A stretch of DNA of 20,433 nt from Proteobacteria bacterium SG_bin5 (GTDB lineage: Bacteria > Pseudomonadota > Alphaproteobacteria > Sphingomonadales > Sphingomonadaceae), in assembly GCA_002083475.1 (NCBI GenBank), contig LWDI01000083.1, forward strand, positions 1-20,433, written 5' to 3'. Below are positions 15,499 to 20,433 of this stretch, piece by piece. The position numbers and the translations under genes were made by a program. Positions within the stretch are counted from its first letter, which is position 1, and each line of letters begins with the position of its first letter. The notes under the pieces were generated by a model. It was not told the origin of the DNA. It saw nothing but the letters and a program-made list of their open reading frames with translations, and ran no database searches.

Positions 15499-15517
15499 CG
15501 AATAGCGTGTCAGCGCT

Positions 15518-15523
15518 TATAAT
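15518..15523 (+). promoter_or_regulatory. Candidate -10 box of the HxlR gene
   Basis: A consensus TATAAT lies 25 bp before ATG 15549, in the correct place for a sigma-70 promoter. The best upstream match, TTGCAA (15491-15496), is 21 bp away, too far for a normal -35, so an activated or weak promoter is possible. Confidence 0.4.
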
Positions 15524-15548
15524 CTGACGCGAAATGATTTAGGAAGGG

Positions 15549-16046
15549 ATGATGGAGGGCAAATCGCGCCATCCTTTACGCGAACCGTTGCGCGAGTGCA
15601 GCCTGCCCGCCGCGCTCGAGGCGATGGGCGAGCGCTGGTCGTTCCTGATCCTGCGCGCGGCATTCAACGGCCTGCATCATTTCGAGGAATTTCAGTCCGA
15701 ACTCGGCATCGCGCGCAACATTCTGGCGAATCGCCTCGCGCGCCTGGTCGAGCACGGCATTTTGGCGCGCGTCGCGCTGCCCGAGGATCGCCGCAAGATC
15801 GAATATCGGCTGACCGGCAAGGGCGAGGCGCTGTTGCCGACGATGGTGGCGCTGCGCCAATGGGGCGAGCGTTGGGAAACGGGGGTGCCGGCGATGCCGG
15901 TGCTGGTCGACGCGCGCGACCGCCGGCCGATTCGCGGCGTCGAGGTCCATGGCTGGGACGGGCGCGTGCTCAAAAAGAGCGACCTTCTGTGGTCGCTGCC
16001 CGAGGATGTGGCGAAGGACGCGCCGAGCGCGCTGGCGGCGGAATAG
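15549..16046 (+). CDS. HxlR-family winged-helix transcriptional regulator
   Basis: This 165-residue DNA-binding protein of the HxlR family (MarR-like winged helix, usually dimeric) often controls redox, aldehyde or xenobiotic responses. The family pattern runs from Cys17 (RECSLPAALEAMGERWSFLIL, an N-terminal Cys that is redox-active in some members) through HHFEEFQSELGIARNILANRL, the recognition helix region at about 44-63, and LVEHGILARVALPEDRRKIEYRLTGKG, the wing, to the dimerization helix EALLPTMVALRQWGERW. A roughly 55-residue tail extends past the minimal domain. AGGAAGG (15541-15547) precedes ATG 15549; ATG 15552, at a better 7-nt spacing from AGGA, may be the true start. Its target is unknown; the divergent CC_3452-like gene is the obvious candidate. 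Confidence 0.92.
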   Translation: MMEGKSRHPLREPLRECSLPAALEAMGERWSFLILRAAFNGLHHFEEFQSELGIARNILANRLARLVEHGILARVALPEDRRKIEYRLTGKGEALLPTMVALRQWGERWETGVPAMPVLVDARDRRPIRGVEVHGWDGRVLKKSDLLWSLPEDVAKDAPSALAAE

Positions 16047-16066
16047 CGGCGCGCGCCTAGCGCAAT

Positions 16067-16190
16067 CCCCGTCGATCCCGCGAAAGCGGGAATCCATTCG
16101 GTCTGGCGGGGGTTCTCTGTCCTAGCAACCGGCGGCGCCCCATTGAGCAAGGCCAGCCGGAATGGGTCCCCGCCTTCGCGGGGACGACGG
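16067..16190. repeat. Two-hairpin interspersed repeat, copy A
   Basis: About 124 bp running from GTCGATCCCGCGAAAGCGGG to GGGGACGACG. It holds a left hairpin CCCGC-gaaa-GCGGG (16077-16090), a shared middle (GAGCAAGGCCAGCC) and a right hairpin CCCCGC-cttc-GCGGGG (16168-16183). It is directly repeated at 16291-16412 and is non-coding. The layout of two hairpins facing each other is like a bacterial interspersed mosaic element. Confidence 0.7.
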
Positions 16191-16290
16191 GGAGGGGGCG
16201 GGAACGCGGCGCGGACCGCATCCGAAATCCATCGTAATGCCCGTCGAAGCCCGCGCAGGAACTGCATCGCCGCGCAAACCTTCCACCCCC

Positions 16291-16412
16291 CCTCGTCATT
16301 CCCGCGAAAGCGGGAATCCATTCTGGCTGGCGGTAATTCTTTGTCCCACGGACCAGTCGCGCCCCGATGAGCAAGGCCAGCCCGCAGGGGTCCAGGCCTT
16401 CGCGGGGACGAC
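16291..16412. repeat. Two-hairpin interspersed repeat, copy B
   Basis: The second direct copy, with GTCATTCCCGCGAAAGCGGG at its left, ATGAGCAAGGCCAGCC in the middle and CTTCGCGGGGACGACG at its right. The left hairpin is intact (16301-16314), but the right hairpin is decayed (CCAGGCCTTCGCGGGG). Its ATTCCC-N8-GGGAAT core equals the consensus of the Neisseria dRS3 repeat. The whole gap 16047-16421 holds only these copies and about 100 bp of unique spacer. Confidence 0.7.
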
Positions 16413-16421
16413 GAAAAGGGG

Positions 16422-16862
16422 CTAGCCGAGCGGTCCTTCGCCCGCCGCCAGCCGTTCGAGCGCGGCGCGCACCGCGCCCTCGATCGGCTTGGGCCGCCCC
16501 GCGTCGAGATCGACATGAACGATCACCATCTCGATCACGCAGTGGAGTTCGCCCGTCAGCGCATGGCACAGCTCGAACCGCTGCGTCAGGCTCGTGCCGC
16601 CGACGCGCGCGATGCGCACGAACGCCTCGATCTCGTCGCCATAAGTGAAGGGCCTAAGGTAATCGATCTCGGTGTGGCGCACGTTGAACTCGGCCGCCGT
16701 CCATTCGGGGCCGAGCGCGGCCATGCCGGTCCACTCCCAAAATCCGCTCACCGCATAATCGGCATATTCCAGATAGCGCGAGTTGAAGACGATCTTCTGC
16801 CCGTCGATCTCGGCATAGCGGACCTTGAAGCGGGTGGAGAAGCGAAAGCCAGGGCGGGTCAT
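16422..16862 (-). CDS. YbgC/4HBT-type acyl-CoA thioesterase
   Basis: This 146-residue hotdog-fold thioesterase hydrolyses acyl-CoA thioesters; the chain length it prefers cannot be read from sequence. The 4-hydroxybenzoyl-CoA thioesterase signature is VRYAEIDGQKIVFNSRYLEYAD (about 14-35) with the catalytic Asp20 in place. TEIDYLRPFTYGDEIE follows at about 65-80, the second half of the fold. No signal peptide is present, so it is cytosolic. It is the last gene of a minus-strand run (alaC-like, DUF2061, thioesterase), starting 33 bp after the DUF2061 stop, and its own end abuts repeat copy B. Metabolic linkage to the aminotransferase is not obvious. Family assignment is firm, precise substrate unknown. 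Confidence 0.9.
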   Translation of the reverse strand: MTRPGFRFSTRFKVRYAEIDGQKIVFNSRYLEYADYAVSGFWEWTGMAALGPEWTAAEFNVRHTEIDYLRPFTYGDEIEAFVRIARVGGTSLTQRFELCHALTGELHCVIEMVIVHVDLDAGRPKPIEGAVRAALERLAAGEGPLG

Positions 16863-16895
16863 GCCGCGCGCGATGCCCGCGTGCGGCCCCTGGCG

Positions 16896-17147
16896 TCAAC
16901 CTTCGCCCGATTGCTCGCGCGCCGGAGGGCGCCGGTGCCCCCAGGGGATCAGCGCCCAAAGCCGCTCATGGCCGTAGAAGAGGAAGATCTTCGTGATCAC
17001 CTCGGTCCCCGCGATCGCGCCCGCGGTCTTCATGCTGCCCGAGAAGATCAGCCCGAGCACGAACGTGTCGATGCTGCCCAATGCCCGCCAGCTGACGGCC
17101 TTGGCGAAGGAGCGCGGATGGCTTTCGATCCCGCGAAACAGGAACAT
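16896..17147 (-). CDS. DUF2061 small inner-membrane protein
   Basis: This 83-residue protein matches the DUF2061 family of small predicted membrane proteins; its function is unknown. SFAKAVSWRALGSIDTFVLGLIFSG (about 13-37) and AGAIAGTEVITKIFLFYGHERLW (about 42-64) carry two hydrophobic segments, and the ERLW-x-IPWG ending is characteristic. A short basic, Pro-rich tail follows. Its ATG (17147-17145) overlaps the TGA of the upstream aminotransferase (17149-17147) as TGATG, so translation is probably coupled. Nothing in the sequence suggests what it does; the tight link to an aminotransferase is the best clue available. Confidence 0.85.
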   Translation of the reverse strand: MFLFRGIESHPRSFAKAVSWRALGSIDTFVLGLIFSGSMKTAGAIAGTEVITKIFLFYGHERLWALIPWGHRRPPAREQSGEG

Positions 17148-18352
17148 CAGCGCGCTTGCGCGGAGGCGTTCACCCCCATGCTCGCCAGATAGCGCCGCAC
17201 GTTGCGCGCCGCCTGGCGCAGGCGCTGCTCATTCTCGACGAGCGCGATGCGCACATAGCCCTCGCCATTCTCGCCATAGCCGACGCCCGGCGCCACCGCG
17301 ACCTTGGCATGGGTGAGCAATTGCTTGGCGAACTCCAGGCTCCCCAGATGCGCGAGCGCGGGCGGCAGCGGCGCCCAGGCGAACATCGAGGCGGCGGGCG
17401 GCGGAATCTCCCACCCCGCGCGCCCGAACGCCTCGACCAGCACGTCGCGGCGGTGGTGATAGAGCGCGCGGTTCTGCTCGACGATGTCCTGCGGCCCGTT
17501 GATCGCCGCGACCGCCGCCGCCTGAATGGGGGTGAAGGCGCCGTAATCGAGATAGCTTTTCACCCGCGTGAGCGCGGCGATCAGCGTGGGATTGCCCACC
17601 GCGAAGCCGATCCGCCACCCCGCCATCGAATAGGTTTTGGACATGGAGGTGAACTCGACCGCCACCTCCTTCGCGCCCGGCACTTGCAGGATCGAGGGGG
17701 TGGGGCGGCCGTCGAAATAGATTTCGGCATAAGCGAGGTCAGACAGCACCCAAAGCTTGTGCGCGCGCGCGAAGGCGACGACGCGCTCGTAGAAGCCGAG
17801 GTCGACCGTCTCGGCGGTGGGGTTCGACGGATAGCCCATCACCAGCACGCTCGGCTTGGGCACGGTGAAGGCGATCGCGCGTTCGAGCGCTTCGAAATAG
17901 CGTTCGTCGGGGGTGGTGGGCACGCTGCGGATCGTGGCGCCGGCGATGATGAAGCCGAAGGTGTGGATCGGATAGCTGGGGTTGGGCGCGAGCACCACGT
18001 CGCCCGGCGCGGTGATCGCCTGCGCCAGATTGGCGAGGCCTTCCTTCGATCCCAGCGTGACCACCACTTCGCGCTCGGGATCGAGCTCGACCCCGAAGCG
18101 GCGCGCGTAATAGCCCGCTTGCGCGCGGCGCAGCCCCGGAATCCCCTTCGACGCCGAATAGCCATGCGCGTCGGGCTTGGCGGCGACCTCGGCGAGCTTT
18201 TCGATCACATGCGGCGGCGGCGGCAGATCGGGATTGCCCATGCCGAGATCGATGATGTCCTCGCCGGCCGCGCGCGCCGCGGCGCGCATCGCGTTCACTT
18301 CGGCGATCACATAGGGCGGCAATCGGCGGATGCGGTAGAATTCGTCGGACAT
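17147..18352 (-). CDS. alaC: PLP-dependent aminotransferase, AlaC-like (glutamate-pyruvate)
   Basis: This 401-residue class I/II aminotransferase is similar along its length to E. coli AlaC, which interconverts pyruvate and alanine using glutamate; annotation pipelines sometimes call these LL-diaminopimelate aminotransferases. The substrate-binding stretches IIDLGMGNPDLPPP and HGYSASKGIPGLR are at the N-terminus. GSKEGL (101-106) and PSYPIH (125-130) line the cofactor pocket, SNPTAE places Asn177, and SDLAYAEI has Asp205 and Tyr208 contacting the PLP ring. The Schiff-base lysine is Lys239 in SMSKTYSMAGWRIGF. YVRIAL near 375 carries the carboxylate-binding Arg. AGGATAGGA lies upstream of ATG 18352 with slightly long spacing. 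It heads the operon with DUF2061 and the thioesterase. Alanine versus diaminopimelate specificity is inferred, with alanine favoured. Confidence 0.88.
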   Translation of the reverse strand: MSDEFYRIRRLPPYVIAEVNAMRAAARAAGEDIIDLGMGNPDLPPPPHVIEKLAEVAAKPDAHGYSASKGIPGLRRAQAGYYARRFGVELDPEREVVVTLGSKEGLANLAQAITAPGDVVLAPNPSYPIHTFGFIIAGATIRSVPTTPDERYFEALERAIAFTVPKPSVLVMGYPSNPTAETVDLGFYERVVAFARAHKLWVLSDLAYAEIYFDGRPTPSILQVPGAKEVAVEFTSMSKTYSMAGWRIGFAVGNPTLIAALTRVKSYLDYGAFTPIQAAAVAAINGPQDIVEQNRALYHHRRDVLVEAFGRAGWEIPPPAASMFAWAPLPPALAHLGSLEFAKQLLTHAKVAVAPGVGYGENGEGYVRIALVENEQRLRQAARNVRRYLASMGVNASAQAR

Positions 18353-18396
18353 CGTCGCCGATCCTATCCTTCGCCTCTCCCGCTGTCCAACCGCGA

Positions 18397-18411
18397 CTAG
18401 ACAGGTTCTAG
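18397..18411. promoter_or_regulatory. CTAGA-N5-TCTAG inverted repeat between divergent alaC and GH19 genes
   Basis: A perfect 5-bp inverted repeat (CTAGA, CAGGT, TCTAG) lies in the 109-bp intergenic region, with a second overlapping palindrome TTCTAGAA at 18406-18413. Position fits an operator shared by divergent promoters, but the arms are short and it could be chance. Confidence 0.25.
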
Positions 18412-18461
18412 AATATCGTTACGTTCAAGTCTTGACGGGGCGGAGTCGGGGAGAAGATGCG

Positions 18462-19118
18462 ATGGCGCAAGCAATAGATCGCGACCATTTCTATGGAAAC
18501 TTCCCATCGAGCAAGCTTCATGGCAGGCTTTTGAATCCCAGCCGCAAAGAGGGTTTCGAAGCGATTTTCGATGCTTGGGAAGGTTTGAAGAATTTTGACG
18601 ACCGTGACGGGCTCGCTTATGCCTTGGCCACCGCTTGGCACGAAACCGGCGCGCGGATGCTTCCGGTTCGCGAGGGGAACGCGGCATCGGACGAACAAGC
18701 GATTCGCATCGTCACCGCCTATTGCAAGCAAAAGGGGCGCTCCAACTATGCGGCGCCCGCGCGGAACGGAAAATCCTATTTCGGGCGCGGCTATGTCCAG
18801 CTGACTTTCGCGGCCAATTACAAGAAAATGGGCGCTCGTCTTGGCATGGGCAGCCAACTCTACGACGATCCCGATCGCGCCATGGAGCCCGCCATCGCGG
18901 CCAAAATCCTGTTGATCGGCATGGCCGAGGGACTGTTTCGCCCCGGCCAGGGCACGCTCGCGACCTATTTTTCGGGCGCGGTGACCACTTGGGTGGGCGC
19001 GCGGGATTTGATCAACGGCGATGGCGATTTGGTGCCGGCCTGGGCCGAGCCCCAGTCCATTGGCGAGATCGTCGCCGGCTATGGCAAGGCGTTCGCGGGC
19101 GCGCTGCGGCCGGCGTGA
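18462..19118 (+). CDS. GH19-type lysozyme/chitinase (endolysin-like)
   Basis: This 218-residue glycoside hydrolase family 19-like protein belongs to the group commonly used as phage endolysins or bacterial muramidase-like enzymes. The catalytic region has LAYALATAWHETGARMLPVRE (51-71), with Glu61 and Glu71 the likely acid/base pair, and YFGRGYVQLTFAANYKKMG (106-124), the family's substrate-groove signature. Next come NP-like DDPDRAMEPAIAAKILLIGM (135-154) and TTWVGARDLING (175-186). No signal peptide or membrane segment is visible, so release would need a holin, cell lysis or another route. GGGAGAAG precedes ATG 18462. The first half of the gene is distinctly AT-richer than its neighbours (57 of 120 bases G/C over 18481-18600). 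No holin, terminase or integrase flanks it. Peptidoglycan rather than chitin is the more likely substrate. Confidence 0.88.
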   Translation: MAQAIDRDHFYGNFPSSKLHGRLLNPSRKEGFEAIFDAWEGLKNFDDRDGLAYALATAWHETGARMLPVREGNAASDEQAIRIVTAYCKQKGRSNYAAPARNGKSYFGRGYVQLTFAANYKKMGARLGMGSQLYDDPDRAMEPAIAAKILLIGMAEGLFRPGQGTLATYFSGAVTTWVGARDLINGDGDLVPAWAEPQSIGEIVAGYGKAFAGALRPA

Positions 19119-19217
19119 TCGCGACGGGCGCCGGCCCTGCCACGGTGAGCGACGATGACGCGGTTCCGGGGATCGGCTAAGGCGGGCGTTCGAACCACCC
19201 GGAGCCCAGACTCGCCC

Positions 19218-20433
19218 ATGGCCGATACCCCCGAGACGCCGCCGCTACCGCCGCTCCCCAGCCTGGAAGACATGCAGCATTGGACCTGGGTGATGGGCCG
19301 CGCGCAGCAGATGATGCTCGAAGCCGGGCTCAAGACGCTGGAAGACAATCCCGCGCTGCCGATCATCCCCGGCTTCACCGACCCGCAGACGATCGCGCGC
19401 GCGCGCGATTTCTGGACCGAATCGATGCGGCTGTGGCAGCGGCTCGTCGTCCCCGATCTCGCCGAGCCCGCCGAGGAAAAGCCCGAGCATGCGCGCGACA
19501 AGCGCTTCAAGGCGCCGCAATGGCGCGACAATCCGGTGTTCGACTGGATTCGCCAGAGCTATTTGCTGATCAGCGACCATATGCTCGCCAATGTCGATCA
19601 GATCGAGGGGATCGACGAGAAACAGCGCGAGCAATTGCGCTTCGCGATGCGCAACATCGTCGAGGCGATGAGCCCTTCCAATTTTCCCGCGACCAACCCG
19701 CTGGTGATCGAGAAGACGCTCGAGACGGGGGGCGAGAATCTGCTCACCGGCCTCAAGAACATGTTGAACGACATCGCCAAGGGCCAGTTGACGCATACCG
19801 ACCCCGGCGCGTTCGAAATCGGCCGCACGCTGGCGACGACCCCGGGCAAGGTGGTCAAGCGCACGCCGCTCTATGAGCTGATCCAATATACGCCGACCAC
19901 CGAGCGCGTGCTGGCGACGCCGCTCATCATCTTCCCGCCGTGGATCAACCGTTATTACATCCTCGATCTGACGCCCGAGAAGAGCTTCATCAAATGGGCG
20001 GTCGATCAGGGGATCACCGTGTTCGTCGCCTCGTGGCGCTCGGCCGATGCGACGATGAAAGGCGTGACCTGGGACGATTATGTCGAGGGCGGGCAGATCG
20101 ACGCGATCGATAGCGTGCGTGAACTGCTCGGGGTCGAATCGGTGCATGCGATCGGCTATTGCGTCGCCGGGACGACGCTCGCCGCGACGCTCGCGGTGCT
20201 CGCCGCGCGCGGGCAGGCCGACAAGGTGCGCAGCGCGACCTTCTTCACCGCGCAGGTCGATTTCTCGCGCGCGGGCGAATTGCTCAATTTCGTCGATGAC
20301 GATCAGCTGCGGTTGATCGAGCAATTGTCGCCCGATGGCTATCTCGACGGGCGCTATATGGCCGCGACCTTCAACCTGCTACGCGGGCGCGATCTCATTT
20401 GGAATTACGTCACCAACAATTATCTGCTCGGCC
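19218..20433 (+). CDS. phaC: Class I poly(3-hydroxyalkanoate) synthase (3' truncated)
   Basis: This enzyme polymerises 3-hydroxyacyl-CoA into polyhydroxyalkanoate storage granules. The first 405 residues are present; class I enzymes usually run to about 560-600, so roughly the last third is outside. The N-terminal region has FTDPQTIARARDFWTESM and the conserved DKRFKAPQWRDNPVFDWIRQSYLL (94-117). In the alpha/beta-hydrolase core the lipase-like box GYCVAG places the nucleophile Cys315; PPWINRYYILDL (240-251) and VFVASWRSAD also match. The catalytic Asp and His lie beyond the window. ATG 19218 is chosen because there is no earlier in-frame start after a stop; the ribosome binding site is weak (CGGAG about 13 nt upstream). 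It begins 99 bp after the GH19 gene on the same strand, with a short featureless gap. Confidence 0.95.
   Translation, partial: MADTPETPPLPPLPSLEDMQHWTWVMGRAQQMMLEAGLKTLEDNPALPIIPGFTDPQTIARARDFWTESMRLWQRLVVPDLAEPAEEKPEHARDKRFKAPQWRDNPVFDWIRQSYLLISDHMLANVDQIEGIDEKQREQLRFAMRNIVEAMSPSNFPATNPLVIEKTLETGGENLLTGLKNMLNDIAKGQLTHTDPGAFEIGRTLATTPGKVVKRTPLYELIQYTPTTERVLATPLIIFPPWINRYYILDLTPEKSFIKWAVDQGITVFVASWRSADATMKGVTWDDYVEGGQIDAIDSVRELLGVESVHAIGYCVAGTTLAATLAVLAARGQADKVRSATFFTAQVDFSRAGELLNFVDDDQLRLIEQLSPDGYLDGRYMAATFNLLRGRDLIWNYVTNNYLLG

Noticed and set aside
16047..16421. Possible small genes or a CRISPR-like array in the repeat-bearing gap
   Set aside because: Only two diverged copies of a roughly 120-bp element are present, with no regular short repeats or spacers, and open frames there simply traverse the repeats.
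18432..18461. TTG start at 18432 giving ten more residues on the GH19 protein, or TTGACG there as a -35 box
   Set aside because: ATG 18462 has a good ribosome binding site; no -10 lies at the right distance from TTGACG.
18353..19217. Prophage remnant around the GH19 gene
   Set aside because: No holin, Rz, terminase, integrase, tRNA attachment site or direct repeat flanks it; only the single gene is unusual.
19119..19217. Tiny open frame (GTG at 19145 to TAA at 19180) before phaC
   Set aside because: Eleven codons, no ribosome binding site, no sign of conservation to judge from.

Overview
The window looks like chromosomal DNA of a GC-rich alphaproteobacterium, most likely a sphingomonad (Sphingomonas or a close relative). 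The evidence is the mix of families: a eukaryote/archaeal-type ProRS, a large TonB-dependent receptor of the Xanthomonas/Caulobacter type, a pcm-tolC-popZ cluster, a single-type bifunctional Rsh, a CC_3452-like secreted protein, a class I PHA synthase and abundant short REP-like palindromes. This assignment rests on recognised protein families, not on a 16S gene or a database search.

Layout from left to right. The 3' part of proS (+) runs to 1433 and is followed by about 290 bp of REP-like palindromes. Three minus-strand genes come next: a SleB/CwlJ-type cell wall hydrolase, a secreted penicillin-acylase-family Ntn hydrolase and a TonB-dependent receptor. A clear intrinsic terminator lies between receptor and acylase, and a strong hairpin covers the receptor's ribosome binding site. 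tRNA-Cys(GCA) lies on the minus strand at 8125-8198. The plus-strand cluster pcm-like, tolC, popZ (8346-11069) follows, then a blue-light LOV hybrid histidine kinase (11153-12760) whose start codon lies inside a perfect 18-bp palindrome.

rsh (minus) converges on the kinase, with a REP palindrome between them. Upstream of rsh is a small secreted four-cysteine protein (minus), divergent from an HxlR-family regulator (plus). The gap from 16047 to 16421 holds two direct copies of a roughly 120-bp hairpin-bearing repeat. A compact minus-strand operon follows: alaC-like aminotransferase, DUF2061 membrane protein and YbgC-like thioesterase, the first two joined by a TGATG stop/start overlap. A GH19-type lysozyme/chitinase (plus), with an AT-richer 5' half than its neighbours, and a phaC truncated by the window edge complete the region.

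Most of the window is ordinary core or near-core chromosome: translation, stringent response, envelope, polarity, carbon storage and nutrient uptake. I did not find a phage-defence island, CRISPR array, biosynthetic cluster or insertion sequence. The most interesting items are regulatory: the sequestered ribosome binding site of the receptor, the palindrome over the LOV kinase start, and an 8-bp GTTGCAAT motif arranged as an inverted repeat before the HxlR gene and found again upstream of the receptor. Next in interest are the receptor-acylase pairing, the degenerate PIMT active site and the compositionally odd GH19 enzyme.
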